DNA of 64,000 nt. Origin: Lentzea guizhouensis (lineage in GTDB: Bacteria > Actinomycetota > Actinomycetes > Mycobacteriales > Pseudonocardiaceae). Of this stretch, positions 1 to 8,568 are shown piece after piece. Position 1 is the first letter of the stretch; each line of letters starts with the position of its first letter. Location: the NCBI RefSeq assembly GCF_001701025.1, contig NZ_CP016793.1:4588001-4652000 (forward strand), written 5' to 3'. The notes beneath the pieces are model-generated. The model worked only from the letters and a program-made list of their open reading frames with translations. It was not told where the DNA came from and ran no database searches. Position numbers and translations under genes: made by a program.

Positions 1-661
1 CCTCCGCGATGGCGTCCTCGGTGAGGTCGGGCGCGATCTTGACGAGCATCGGCTTGTCGGTGGCCCGCGTCAGCGCCTGCACCAGCTCGGTGAGCGCGCC
101 CTTGTCCTGCAGGCTGCGCAGGCCAGGCGTGTTCGGCGAGCTGACGTTGATCGCGTAGTAGTCGCCGTGGTCCTGCAAGGCGCTCAGCGAGTTCAGGTAG
201 TCCTCGACGGCGTGCTCGACCGGCGTGACCTTGGACTTGCCCAGGCTGATGCCCAGCGGGGCGCGCAGCGTGGTCTTGTCGAGCTTCGCCGCGAGCGCGC
301 GCGCTCCGGCGTTGTTGAAGCCCATCCGGTTGATGATCGCCTCGTCCTCGCGCAGGCGGAACAGCCGCGGCTTGGGGTTGCCCGGCTGCGCGTGCCACGT
401 GACGGTGCCGACCTCGACGAACCCGAACCCCAGCGCGGCCCACGCCGGCAGCGCGCGCCCGTCCTTGTCCAGCCCGGCGGCGAGACCGACCGGGTTGGGG
501 AAGCGGACGCCGAACACGGTGCGCGGGTTGTCCTGGCCCCGCGCGAACCTGGCCAGCGGGCTGAGCCGCGCCATGGCGTTGAGCGTGGTCTCGTGGACCC
601 GCTCCGCGTCGCCGCCGTGCATCGAGAACAACGCCTTGCGAACCACCTGCTTGTAGACCAC
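1..661 (-). CDS. pyrD: Dihydroorotate dehydrogenase (quinone), partial
   Basis: Class 2 dihydroorotate dehydrogenase, oxidising dihydroorotate to orotate in pyrimidine synthesis with quinone as acceptor at the membrane. About 220 codons are visible before the gene leaves the window at its 3' end. Visible motifs are [23 protein letters not shown] and [12 protein letters not shown], which build the FMN/substrate site of this family. The start is GTG ([17 protein letters not shown]); an in-frame TAG lies four codons upstream and no other start intervenes. There is no Shine-Dalgarno sequence. A TAGGGT hexamer ends six bases before the GTG, so a leaderless transcript is likely. The P450 gene lies 63 bases upstream on the same strand. 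Confidence 0.95.
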   Translation of the reverse strand, partial: MVYKQVVRKALFSMHGGDAERVHETTLNAMARLSPLARFARGQDNPRTVFGVRFPNPVGLAAGLDKDGRALPAWAALGFGFVEVGTVTWHAQPGNPKPRLFRLREDEAIINRMGFNNAGARALAAKLDKTTLRAPLGISLGKSKVTPVEHAVEDYLNSLSALQDHGDYYAINVSSPNTPGLRSLQDKGALTELVQALTRATDKPMLVKIAPDLTEDAIAE

Positions 662-724
662 GCGGTCACCCTATAACGGCAGCTCAGGGTGGGCGCGCGC
701 CGGTCGTCCCGGTCGAGGCGCAGC

Positions 725-2011
725 TCAGGACGGCTTGGGCACCTTCACCGTCGCCTGCTCGTCGAGCGGCACGGCCGGCTTGGCCAGGAACCGCACCGGC
801 AACGACCGCAGGCCGCGGCTGCCCAGCGACACCCGCCAGCCCAGCGGCTGCGCGGTGTCGAGCGCCAGCGTGGTGCAGCGCGAGAGCAACGTCCGGAACG
901 CCACCTCGCCCTCCAGCCTCGCCATCGGCGCGCCCAGGCAGAAGTGCATGCCGTGCCCGAACGCCAGGTGCTGCCGGTCCGCGCGTTCGATGTTGAGCTG
1001 GTCGGCGCGCGGGTACCGGCTGGTGTCGCGGTCGGCGGAGGCCAGCGACAGCAGCACGACGTCACCGGCGGGGATCTGCACGCCGCCGATCGTCAGGTCC
1101 TGGCTCGCGAACCGCAGCAGGTGCGAGGTGGGGCCGTCGAACCGCAGGAACTCCTCGATCGCGCCGGGCAGCAACGACGACGAGCGCTGCAGCAGCTCCA
1201 GCTGTTCGGGGTGGCGCAGCAACGCCAGCGTGCCGTTGCCGACCAGGTCCACCGCCGTCGTGTAGCCCGCCACGAGCAGCAGGAACGCCAGCGACGCGAG
1301 CTCGCGGTCGGTCAGCGCGGCCTCGCCCGTGGCACGGGCCAGCCCGCCGATCAGGTCGTCGTCGCCGGAGGTCCGCTTGTGCGCCACCAGGTCCTGCAGG
1401 TACCCGGACGCCTCCTCGCGGGCGGAGCCGGCGTCACCGTCGGCGAGCCCGGTGACCACGTCCGCCCAGTACCGGAAGTTCTCCTGGTCGACCGCCGGCA
1501 CGCCGAGCAGCTCCATCAGCAGGGTGATCGGCAGCGGGGCCGCGAAGTCCGCGACCAGGTCGCAGCGGCCGGCGTCGGCGAAGGAGTCCACCAGTGACGC
1601 CGCCAGCTGCTCGGCCCGCGGGCGCAGCGCGGCGATGCGGCGCGGGGTCAGCTCGCTCGACACGGCCCGGCGCAGGCGGGTGTGGTCGGGGGCATCGGCG
1701 TTCATCATGTGGTCGGACAGGTCGCCGAACCACCACGACGCGAAGTGCGGGTGGCCGCGCAGGGGTCCGGCGAGCGCGGTGCCGTGCGAGGACAGCAGCG
1801 GGTGGTCCAACGCGGCCCGCACGTCGCGGTAGCGGGTCACGAGCCACATGGGCACGCCGAAGTTCTCGACCCGGTGCACGGGACCTGCCTCACGCAGGCT
1901 CGTCAGCACCGAGTACGGGTCGTCGGTGAAGCCCGGGCGCAACGCATCCAGATTTACCGCCATGTCGAAGGACACGGCCGGGGGAGCGTCTCGGTTCAAC
2001 CGGACTGGCAT
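725..2011 (-). CDS. Cytochrome P450
   Basis: Soluble bacterial-type cytochrome P450 monooxygenase of 428 residues. The heme-binding loop FGHGMHFCLGAPMARLE is intact (axial Cys about residue 358), the K-helix ExxR is seen in EEFLRFDGP, and the I-helix carries AGYTTAVDL. The substrate is unknown; no ferredoxin or reductase gene is adjacent. The chosen ATG overlaps the end of nei by 16 bases. A second in-frame ATG at 1963 (MAVNLDALRPGF) is equally plausible and would remove the overlap; neither has a clear ribosome binding site. It lies last but one in the parA-nei-P450-pyrD run, so it may be co-transcribed with nei. Confidence 0.93.
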   Translation of the reverse strand: MPVRLNRDAPPAVSFDMAVNLDALRPGFTDDPYSVLTSLREAGPVHRVENFGVPMWLVTRYRDVRAALDHPLLSSHGTALAGPLRGHPHFASWWFGDLSDHMMNADAPDHTRLRRAVSSELTPRRIAALRPRAEQLAASLVDSFADAGRCDLVADFAAPLPITLLMELLGVPAVDQENFRYWADVVTGLADGDAGSAREEASGYLQDLVAHKRTSGDDDLIGGLARATGEAALTDRELASLAFLLLVAGYTTAVDLVGNGTLALLRHPEQLELLQRSSSLLPGAIEEFLRFDGPTSHLLRFASQDLTIGGVQIPAGDVVLLSLASADRDTSRYPRADQLNIERADRQHLAFGHGMHFCLGAPMARLEGEVAFRTLLSRCTTLALDTAQPLGWRVSLGSRGLRSLPVRFLAKPAVPLDEQATVKVPKPS

Positions 2012-2757
2012 TTAGGGCAGAAGTACACGAATCTGCCGTCGAACTCGCCCGAACGGACTCTTGTGCGGCACCGCAAACACGGCCTGCCGGTGCGTTCGAA
2101 AACGTAGTGCTGCACCCGCAGGTCGCCCGTCGTGGACTGCTCCGGCCGCCACTGGTTGGCCTGCAACAGCTTCCGCGACAGCGCAACCGCACGTCGGGGG
2201 TCCGTCGCCGACACCGGTGCCGTCGGGAGAACGCCCAGCAGGAAACACACTTCCGCGCGGTAGAGATTGCCGACACCGGCCATCACGCGCTGGTCCAACA
2301 ATGCGATCCCGACAGGCCGTTCGGGATCCGCGGTCAACCGCCGAACGGCCTCAGCGGCGTCGAAGTCGGGCGAGAGCAGATCGGGCCCGAGATGTGAGAT
2401 GAGCTCGTCTTCCCGATGTGTCGGGAGGAACTCCAGGTCGTGCAACGCGAACCCGATGGCCTGCCGGTCGTCCACCTCGAACACCGCGCGGGCCTGGTGC
2501 CCAGGACGTTTCCAGCGCTCGCCCGGCCGGTACAGGTGCCACGCGCCGTCCATCCGGAAGTGGCTGCGCAGGCTGTTGCCGTCGGAGAACCGGGTGAACA
2601 TGTGCTTGCCGTACGTGCGCACGGCGAGGACGTCCAGCCCGGCCAGGTCCAGCGCGGCGAGCTTCGGGTGGCGGAACTCGCCGCGCAGCAGCGTCTTCCC
2701 GGCCAGGGCATCGTTCATCCGATGACCGGCCAGGAAGACGGTGTCGCCTTCAGGCAT
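1996..2757 (-). CDS. nei: Fpg/Nei-family DNA glycosylase (Nei2-like)
   Basis: DNA glycosylase/AP lyase of the Fpg/Nei family (253 residues) that excises oxidised bases. It begins MPEGDTVF: Pro2 is the Schiff-base nucleophile and Glu3 the catalytic acid of this family. YGKHMF carries the conserved lysine region, RVMAGVGNLYRAEV the helix-two-turn-helix, and the C-terminus a CxxC...CxxC zinc finger (CLRC ... CPKC). The N-terminal MPEGDTV form is typical of actinobacterial Nei2 rather than MutM (MPELPE). The ATG overlaps the parA stop by eight bases, implying translational coupling. Upstream codons in the same frame are ignored because Pro2 must be exposed by methionine removal. Confidence 0.93.
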   Translation of the reverse strand: MPEGDTVFLAGHRMNDALAGKTLLRGEFRHPKLAALDLAGLDVLAVRTYGKHMFTRFSDGNSLRSHFRMDGAWHLYRPGERWKRPGHQARAVFEVDDRQAIGFALHDLEFLPTHREDELISHLGPDLLSPDFDAAEAVRRLTADPERPVGIALLDQRVMAGVGNLYRAEVCFLLGVLPTAPVSATDPRRAVALSRKLLQANQWRPEQSTTGDLRVQHYVFERTGRPCLRCRTRVRSGEFDGRFVYFCPKCQSG

Positions 2758-3595
2758 CCACCGCCTCTTGGATCTCGTCGTCGTCGAAGTCGTGGTGCAC
2801 CGCACGCCGGCGGCTGCGGGAGATGCGCTGGATGCGGGCCAGCAGCAGGTTGAACGCCAGCGCCACCTCACGCGCGCCCGGAGTACCCCACTCGTGGATC
2901 GGCATGCACGCGCCTTGGGCCTGTTGCACGGCGAGCCGGTCCGGCAACGCCACCGGCATCACCAGCGGGCCGAAGATGTCGCGCAGCTCCTCGATGCGGA
3001 ACTGGTGCTCGTGTGAGCGCGGTCGCACCCGGTTCACCACGACGCCCAGCGGCTGCAGATCGGTGTTGTTGTTCTCACGTTCGTTCTGGACCGCCTCGAA
3101 CGCGCGCTGCACACCCGCCACGGCGAACATGGTCGGCTCGGTCACCAGCAACGCGCGGTCGGCCGCGACCAGCGCGGAGCGGGTCAGCTGGCCCAGCGAG
3201 GGCGGGCAGTCGAGCAGCACGAGCTGGTAGGGGAACTCGTCGTACATGTCGCGCAACGTGCGCAGCGCGGCTTTGAGCCGGTGCAGGCGCGACTCGTTGG
3301 GGTCGGGGTGGTTGAGCAGCTCGGCGTCCTCCGACCCGGACAGCACGTCGATGCCGTCACCCCACCTGCTGGGGCGGATCGCCTGTTCCAGGTTCTCCTC
3401 CGACGGGTCCTTCAGGACGTCGTAGATGCTCGCCTTCGGATCCTCGGGCTCCAGCGTCGACGTGGCGTTGCACTGCGGATCGAGGTCGATCACCAGAGTG
3501 CGGACACCACGGCGGAGGGCGGCAGAGGCCAGGCCGAGCACCACCGTCGTCTTGCCGACGCCTCCCTTGAGGCTGAGCACGGACACCGTATGCAC
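2750..3595 (-). CDS. ParA/Soj-like ATPase
   Basis: Deviant Walker-type ParA-family ATPase, 281 residues. The Walker A motif KGGVGKTT is at residues 10-17, the A' motif is in VIDLDPQCNATST and the Walker B region in LVLLDCPPSLG. No parB is adjacent, so this is probably an orphan ParA with a role other than segregating this locus. The C-terminus is Arg- and Asp/Glu-rich. It starts with ATG and is the first gene of the minus-strand run; nei overlaps its 3' end by eight bases. It is divergent from the methyltransferase at 3629 with only 33 bases between the two starts. Confidence 0.92.
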   Translation of the reverse strand: MHTVSVLSLKGGVGKTTVVLGLASAALRRGVRTLVIDLDPQCNATSTLEPEDPKASIYDVLKDPSEENLEQAIRPSRWGDGIDVLSGSEDAELLNHPDPNESRLHRLKAALRTLRDMYDEFPYQLVLLDCPPSLGQLTRSALVAADRALLVTEPTMFAVAGVQRAFEAVQNERENNNTDLQPLGVVVNRVRPRSHEHQFRIEELRDIFGPLVMPVALPDRLAVQQAQGACMPIHEWGTPGAREVALAFNLLLARIQRISRSRRRAVHHDFDDDEIQEAVDA

Positions 3596-3628
3596 AGACC
3601 TACTCTAGGGTCTCCTACGCTGTGTGCC

Positions 3629-4348
3629 ATGCGACCGGACGCCGTACAGAGGGTGCTCGACGCCGAACTGGCCGCCGCGCGCGAGCGCAGGGGTGGCGAA
3701 CCGCCCCGCGTGCTTGACGTCGGCGGCGGCAGCGGCGTGTGGGCCGTGCCACTGGCCGCCGCGGGCTGTGCCGTCACGGTCGTGGAGCCGTCGCCGAACG
3801 CGCTGGCCACCCTGCACACGCGTGCGCGCGAGGCGGGTGTGACGATCAACGCGGTCCAGGGCGACACCGACTCGTTGGGCGTTCCCGCTGGTGAGGCCGA
3901 TCTGGTGCTCGCACACGGGGTGCTGGAGGTCGTGGACGACGCACCCGCCGCGTTGGTGGCGCTGGCCGCGGCGGTGACGCCGGGCGGGGCGGTGTCGGTG
4001 CTGGTGGCGAGCCGGTTCGCGGCGATCCTGCACCGCGCGATCGCCGGCCGGATCGTCGACGCGCGGCGGTTGCTGGACGACGACGCGGGCCAGCTGGCGG
4101 GCACGCGCGACCCGTTGCGGCGCCGGTTCGACGTGGCCGGCCTGGAGAAGCTGGTGCTCGGCGCCGGACTTTCCGTCGAGTTGCTGCAAGGCCACGGCGT
4201 GGTGTCGGACCTGGTGCCCGGCGTCGTGTTGGATGCGAATCCGGGTGCCGCCGACGCGCTGGCCGAGCTCGAGCTGGCCGCTGCCACGCGGTCTCCGCTG
4301 CGCGACGTGGCCGCCCGGCTGCACGTGCTCGCCCGCCGCACTCACTGA
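3629..4348 (+). CDS. Class I SAM-dependent methyltransferase
   Basis: Methyltransferase-fold protein of 239 residues. SAM-binding motif I is VLDVGGGSGVWAVPLA, the acidic end of strand beta2 is VTVVEPSP, and motif IV lies in ADLVLAHGVLEVV. The substrate is unknown; the overall shape suggests a small-molecule or tRNA-type methylase, which I cannot resolve. The ATG start has no Shine-Dalgarno sequence but TACGCT ends exactly seven bases before it, so the mRNA is probably leaderless. It is divergent from parA and precedes the sigma factor array by 98 bases. Confidence 0.88.
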   Translation: MRPDAVQRVLDAELAAARERRGGEPPRVLDVGGGSGVWAVPLAAAGCAVTVVEPSPNALATLHTRAREAGVTINAVQGDTDSLGVPAGEADLVLAHGVLEVVDDAPAALVALAAAVTPGGAVSVLVASRFAAILHRAIAGRIVDARRLLDDDAGQLAGTRDPLRRRFDVAGLEKLVLGAGLSVELLQGHGVVSDLVPGVVLDANPGAADALAELELAAATRSPLRDVAARLHVLARRTH

Positions 4349-4402
4349 GCCTTTGCTTTCGGGACGAATGTTGTCCCGTGGAGTGGTCCCAAACGACTTT
4401 GC

Positions 4403-4446
4403 GGCGAAAGATGTAGTCTTCGCTCGTCTACGTAGGGACCCGCGCC
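4403..4446 (+). promoter_or_regulatory. Promoter-like element shared with the sigma gene at 7049
   Basis: GGCGAA at 4403 and ACGTAGGGACCC at 4430-4441, ending five bases before the ATG. The gene at 7049 has GGCAAA and the identical 12-mer with the same 27-base offset and the same five-base gap to its ATG. The arrangement looks like the -35/-10 pair of an alternative sigma factor on a nearly leaderless transcript. That role is inferred. Confidence 0.45.
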
Positions 4447-5016
4447 ATGGAGAGTTCCGACCTGCTGGCCTCGCTGGTGAACGAGGCCGTCGCGGGTGAC
4501 CGGCCTGCCGTCGAACGGCTGCTGGCCTCCGTCCGGCCGCTCGTGACCCGGTACTGCCGGGCGCGCGTCGGGCGGGGCGAACGCGCGTACGCCTCGGCGG
4601 ACGACGTGGCCCAGGAGGTCTGCCTGGCCGTGCTCACGTCGCTGCCGACCTACCGCGAGCAGGGCAGGCCGTTCCTGGCGTTCGTCTACGGCATCGCCGC
4701 CCACAAGGTCGCCGACGCCCACCGCGCCTCCGCCCGCAACCGCTCCGAACCGGTCGCCGAGGTGCCGGACGGCCCGTCGACGACCGCGGACCCGGAGCAG
4801 AGCGCGCTGCTCGGCTCGTTGTCGGCGCGCCTGGGGCAGCTGCTGGGCTCGTTGCCGGACAAGCAGCGCGAGATCCTGGTGCTGCGCGTGGTGGTGGGGC
4901 TGACGGCGGAGGAGACGGCCGAGGCGGTCGGGTCGACGCCGGGCGCTGTGCGGGTGGCGCAGCACCGGGCACTCGCGAAGCTGCGGTCCGCGGTGGGGGT
5001 CGAGGAGCTGATTTGA
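4447..5016 (+). CDS. RNA polymerase sigma factor, SigD/ShbA-like (copy 1)
   Basis: ECF-type sigma factor of 189 residues, close to the actinobacterial SigD/ShbA group. Region 2 contains [26 protein letters not shown] and [21 protein letters not shown]. Region 4 contains [41 protein letters not shown], a complete helix-turn-helix for -35 recognition. No anti-sigma gene is adjacent. It is the first of four close paralogues in tandem. A methyltransferase starts inside its stop codon (TTGA overlap), so the two are co-translated. The ATG is supported by the shared promoter element just upstream. Confidence 0.93.
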   Translation: MESSDLLASLVNEAVAGDRPAVERLLASVRPLVTRYCRARVGRGERAYASADDVAQEVCLAVLTSLPTYREQGRPFLAFVYGIAAHKVADAHRASARNRSEPVAEVPDGPSTTADPEQSALLGSLSARLGQLLGSLPDKQREILVLRVVVGLTAEETAEAVGSTPGAVRVAQHRALAKLRSAVGVEELI

Positions 5017-5729
5017 CCGGGGCCTTCTACGACGCGCTGGCCGGGTCCTACGACCTGATGTTCCCGGACTGGGACGCGTCGATGGCCCGGCAGGCCGCGC
5101 AGCTCTCGGAGTTCGTCCCGGCTGGTGCGCGCGTTCTGGACTGTGCGTGTGGCATCGGTACCCAAGCGATCGGTCTGGCGATGCGCGGGTACTCCGTCGT
5201 CGGGGCCGACCTCTCGCCGGTGGCGGCTCGTCGGGCCGGTGTGGAGGCTTCGGCGCGAGGGGTTTCACTGCCCGTTGTCGCGGCAGACATGCGTTCGTTG
5301 CCGTTCGCTTCGGATTCTTTCGACGTCGTTGTCGCGTTGGACAATGCGATGCCACATCTGCTCACCGCGGACGACATGCTGGCCGCGTTGCGGGAGATGC
5401 GCCGGGTGCTCAGATCGGGCGGCAGGCTGATTGTCTCGATCCGCGACTACGACGAACTGCTTTTGTCGCGACCGTTGTCGACACCTCCGTCCGTGGGCCC
5501 TGGGCGGGTCGTGTGGTTCCAGCTCTGGCACTGGGACGGCGACCAGTACGAGCTGGAGATGTTCCGGCTGCACGAGGCGGAGTCGTGGCAGGTCGTGGTG
5601 GACAAGGCACGGTATTGGGCGATCAACCGTCACGAATTCACCGATTTGGCGGAACGCGCCGGTTTCGCTTCCCCGGAGTGGTTCCTCTCCGCGTTCTACC
5701 AACCGCTGATGATTGCTCCATTCGAGTGA
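5013..5729 (+). CDS. Class I SAM-dependent methyltransferase coupled to sigma copy 1
   Basis: Methyltransferase of 238 residues. Motif I is VLDCACGIGTQAIGLA, the acidic loop is VVGADLSP, and motif IV is FDVVVALDNAMPHLL, typical of the UbiE/Methyltransf_11-type fold. It starts with TTG at 5013; TTGA overlaps the sigma stop and GAGGAG lies five bases upstream, so translation is coupled to the sigma factor. The substrate is unknown. Coupling to an ECF sigma gene is unusual and may mean the methylation is part of that regulon, which is inference. The next gene starts 84 bases downstream. Confidence 0.88.
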   Translation: MTGAFYDALAGSYDLMFPDWDASMARQAAQLSEFVPAGARVLDCACGIGTQAIGLAMRGYSVVGADLSPVAARRAGVEASARGVSLPVVAADMRSLPFASDSFDVVVALDNAMPHLLTADDMLAALREMRRVLRSGGRLIVSIRDYDELLLSRPLSTPPSVGPGRVVWFQLWHWDGDQYELEMFRLHEAESWQVVVDKARYWAINRHEFTDLAERAGFASPEWFLSAFYQPLMIAPFE

Positions 5730-5813
5730 CGTTCCGAAACTTCCCCTACTTTCCGCATAAGGAGTGACGATCCACACGTCTCCTCTCCGAGGCGTTCAGG
5801 AGGGGGCACTCAC

Positions 5814-6377
5814 ATGGAAAGTTCGGCTTTGCCCGCAGAGCTGGTCAACCGCGCGGTCCACGGCGACCACAGGGCCGTTGACCAGGTGCTTCGCTACCTG
5901 CGCCCGTTGGTGGTGAAGTACTGTCGCGCGCGTGTGGGGCGTTCCGCGACGACTGCGGACGACGTCGCGCAGGACGTGTGCCTGGCCGTGCTGAGGGCTC
6001 TCCCGAACTACCGCGAGCAGGGCAGGCCCTTCCTGGCGTTCGTTTACGGCATCGCCGCCCACAAGGTCGCCGACGCCCACCGCGCGCTCGCCCGCAACCG
6101 AGCGGAGCCGACCGCGGAGGTGCCGGACCAGGTCTCGCACGGCGCCGGGCCCGAGGACTTCGCCCTGCGGGGCGAGCTGAACGGTGCCCTGGGTGAGCTG
6201 CTGCGCCGGCTGCCCGACAAACAACGCGAGATCCTCGTGCTGCGCGTGGTGGTGGGTCTGTCGGCCGAGGAGACCGCTGAGGCCGTCGGCTCGACTCCCG
6301 GCGCCGTGCGCGTGGCGCAGCACCGCGCCCTGGGCCGGCTGCGCAAGGAGATCGCCGAGGCCAGCGTCCTGATCTGA
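5814..6377 (+). CDS. RNA polymerase sigma factor, SigD/ShbA-like (copy 2)
   Basis: 187-residue paralogue of copy 1. Region 2 ([44 protein letters not shown]) and region 4 ([34 protein letters not shown]) are nearly identical to copy 1; the linker between them differs. It starts MESSALPAELVNRAV with a strong AGGAGGGGG nine bases upstream. Its stop overlaps the ATG of copy 3 (TGATG), so copies 2 and 3 form one translational unit. No anti-sigma factor is seen. Confidence 0.93.
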   Translation: MESSALPAELVNRAVHGDHRAVDQVLRYLRPLVVKYCRARVGRSATTADDVAQDVCLAVLRALPNYREQGRPFLAFVYGIAAHKVADAHRALARNRAEPTAEVPDQVSHGAGPEDFALRGELNGALGELLRRLPDKQREILVLRVVVGLSAEETAEAVGSTPGAVRVAQHRALGRLRKEIAEASVLI

Positions 6378-6931
6378 TGGGAAGCACAGAGACGGCCGAC
6401 GAGCACGTCGCCGGCGCCCTGGCCGGCGACCGCGCGGCCGTGGCCAAGCTGCTCGAAGCGATCCGCCCGGTGATCCTCCGCTACTGCCGCTCCCGAGTAG
6501 GTGCCCTCTCCTCGGCGGACGACGTCGCACAAGAGGTCTGCCTGGCCGTGCTCACCGCATTGCCCTCCTACCGCGACCAGGGACGCCCGTTCCTGGCCTT
6601 CGTCTACGGCATCGCCTCCCACAAGGTGGCCGACGCCCACCGCGCCGCCGCCCGCGACCGCTCCGACCCGACCTCCGACCTCCCCGAGTCGGCCGACCGC
6701 TCGGCGGGCCCGGAGGAACGCGCGCTCGGCAGCGACCTCTCGCGCCGCATGGCGCGGCTGCTGGAGGTGCTGCCCGAGAAGCAGCGCGAGATCGTGCGGC
6801 TGCGCGTGGTGGTGGGGATGTCGGCGGAGGAGGTGGCGGAGGCGGTCGGGTCGACGCCGGGCGCGGTGCGGGTGGCCCAGCACCGGGCGCTGGCCAGGCT
6901 GCGCAAGGAGTTCGGCTCGCTCGGTGAGTGA
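6377..6931 (+). CDS. RNA polymerase sigma factor, SigD/ShbA-like (copy 3)
   Basis: 184-residue paralogue. Region 2 is [19 protein letters not shown] followed by [18 protein letters not shown]; region 4 is [34 protein letters not shown]. It diverges most in the N-terminus (MGSTETADEHVAGALAGD) and in having IVRLR and EEVAE in place of ILVLR and EETAE, so promoter preference may differ slightly. Its start is coupled to copy 2 by a TGATG overlap. It ends with LGE; 117 bases of non-coding DNA follow before the next sigma gene. Confidence 0.92.
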   Translation: MGSTETADEHVAGALAGDRAAVAKLLEAIRPVILRYCRSRVGALSSADDVAQEVCLAVLTALPSYRDQGRPFLAFVYGIASHKVADAHRAAARDRSDPTSDLPESADRSAGPEERALGSDLSRRMARLLEVLPEKQREIVRLRVVVGMSAEEVAEAVGSTPGAVRVAQHRALARLRKEFGSLGE

Positions 6932-7004
6932 TTTGCTTTTGAAACCGTTTGGAACTGGTTGGTCCGACTGCGTGGGATGAGTGCTCCGCAACGACATCTC
7001 CATT

Positions 7005-7048
7005 GGCAAAGGCACCAACACGCCGTCGCCGACGTAGGGACCCAGTGC
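7005..7048 (+). promoter_or_regulatory. Promoter-like element shared with the sigma gene at 4447
   Basis: GGCAAA at 7005 and ACGTAGGGACCC at 7032-7043, five bases before the ATG at 7049. Sequence and spacing match the element in front of sigma copy 1. It supports ATG 7049 as the start and suggests both genes answer to the same sigma factor. Confidence 0.45.
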
Positions 7049-7789
7049 ATGGGGCAAACCCCAGAAGCAGCGCATGAGCGCGAACTGAGCGAGCCTCTGC
7101 TCACCGTGGCAGACGTGGCCCGCCACTTCAGTTCTCTCGAAGCCGACCCGCTTCGCATGGACGACCTGCTCGTCCGGCACTTCCGCGAGGCCGGCTGTGC
7201 CGGTCCGGTATGGCACGCCTACCTCGACCGGCTTCTCGGCTACGGCCTCGAGATCGTTACAAGCCTGGTCAAGTCGGGTGCGATGTTCGCCAGGTGCGAG
7301 AAGCGCGAGCGTTCCCTGGCACGCCAGGACGTCCTGCCGCACGAGGCGGAGGACCTCGCGAGCGAGACCGTGCTGGCCGGGTTCGTCCTGTTCCGCGACA
7401 AAGGCGTTCTCGGCGGTCTGTGGTCCGTCGAGAACGGACCGTTGAAGGAGTACTTCGTCAACGCTTGTGTGCTCGCCTTCCCCAATGTCTACCGCCGCTG
7501 GCGGACCAGCAGCAACGCCTGGCACGAACTGCACCTGCTGGACGCGTGGTCCCGCCTCGAACACGTCGCCGCCGACGGCGAGCCGGAGGACGCGATCCTC
7601 GCCCGCGAGGCGGTGGACGCCCTCTTCGCCGAGCTGAGCGAGGACGGCAGGACGTTGCTCTTCCTGAAGGACCAGAACTACTCGCACGCGGAGATCGCCG
7701 AGTTCATGCGGATCTCGACGCGCGCTGTCGAAGGCAAGCTCCGGCGCGCGAAAGAGGCTGCCCGCGGGGCGGCGAAGGGAGGGCGGTGA
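7049..7789 (+). CDS. Divergent sigma-70-like factor within the sigma array
   Basis: 246-residue protein with a C-terminal sigma region-4-like helix-turn-helix ([29 protein letters not shown]) and a weaker region-2-like segment ([19 protein letters not shown] ... [17 protein letters not shown]). The first ~75 residues match nothing I recognise. It is not a close paralogue of its four neighbours. The ATG at 7049 is chosen because the shared promoter element stops five bases before it; an upstream TTG is possible but would place that element inside the gene. The stop lies six bases before the ATG of copy 4, so the two are co-transcribed. Confidence 0.82.
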   Translation: MGQTPEAAHERELSEPLLTVADVARHFSSLEADPLRMDDLLVRHFREAGCAGPVWHAYLDRLLGYGLEIVTSLVKSGAMFARCEKRERSLARQDVLPHEAEDLASETVLAGFVLFRDKGVLGGLWSVENGPLKEYFVNACVLAFPNVYRRWRTSSNAWHELHLLDAWSRLEHVAADGEPEDAILAREAVDALFAELSEDGRTLLFLKDQNYSHAEIAEFMRISTRAVEGKLRRAKEAARGAAKGGR

Positions 7790-7794
7790 CCGCC

Positions 7795-8544
7795 ATGGAG
7801 TTCTCACCAGGACTGCACCGCAAGGTGCCGGCAGCCGCCGTGTCGATCACCTCGGTCGGTGACGCCGCGACCGAGCAGCTGGCCGGCCGGTCGCGTGGCC
7901 CGAGGCTGGACGCGTTGCTCGAACGGGCGAAGGCGGGCGGGTCGGCCGAACCGGTCGAGGCGCCGTCGCCCGGTTCGCTGGCCAGCAGGCCGGAAACCTT
8001 GGATTCGTACGTGTCCGATGCCGTTGCCGGTGATCGCCGTGCGATGCAAAAGCTGCTCTCGTCGCTACGGCCGTTGATCGTGCGGTACTGCCGCGCGCGC
8101 GTTGGCCGGTCATTCGCCACGGCGGACGACGTCGCACAGGACGTCTGCCTGGCCGTGCTTACCGCGTTGCCGTCATACCGCGACCAAGGCCGGCCGTTCC
8201 TCGCGTTCGTCTACGGCATCGCGGCGCACAAGGTCGCGGACGCTCATCGTGCCGCGGCGCGCAACCGTGCCGAGCCCGTGCCCGAGCTGCCGGAGGCGAC
8301 CGACCGCGAGGCCGGACCCGAGCAGCAGGCGCTGCAGGGCGAGCTCTCCGCGCGCATGGGTGAGCTGCTGCGGGTGCTGCCGGAGAAGCAGCGGGAGATC
8401 CTCGTGCTGCGCGTGGTCGTGGGGTTGTCGGCGGAGGAGACGGCGGAGGCGGTGGGGTCGACGCCGGGTGCGGTGCGGGTGGCCCAGCACCGTGCGCTGA
8501 GCCGGTTGCGCAAGGAGATCGCGGCTCAGGAGGTGGTCGGGTGA
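7795..8544 (+). CDS. RNA polymerase sigma factor, SigD/ShbA-like with N-terminal extension (copy 4)
   Basis: 249 residues: an extra ~65-residue N-terminal extension rich in Ala, Arg and Ser precedes the same sigma core as copies 1-3 ([67 protein letters not shown]). A GTG at 7786 would overlap the previous stop as GTGA, but the GGGAGG at 7777-7782 is better placed for ATG 7795. The extension could be a regulatory or anti-sigma contact segment. The gene converges on the glutamine-synthetase-like gene with a 24-base gap. Confidence 0.9.
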   Translation: MEFSPGLHRKVPAAAVSITSVGDAATEQLAGRSRGPRLDALLERAKAGGSAEPVEAPSPGSLASRPETLDSYVSDAVAGDRRAMQKLLSSLRPLIVRYCRARVGRSFATADDVAQDVCLAVLTALPSYRDQGRPFLAFVYGIAAHKVADAHRAAARNRAEPVPELPEATDREAGPEQQALQGELSARMGELLRVLPEKQREILVLRVVVGLSAEETAEAVGSTPGAVRVAQHRALSRLRKEIAAQEVVG

Positions 8545-8568
8545 GCGCCGTCAGTGCTGTTGGTGCTG

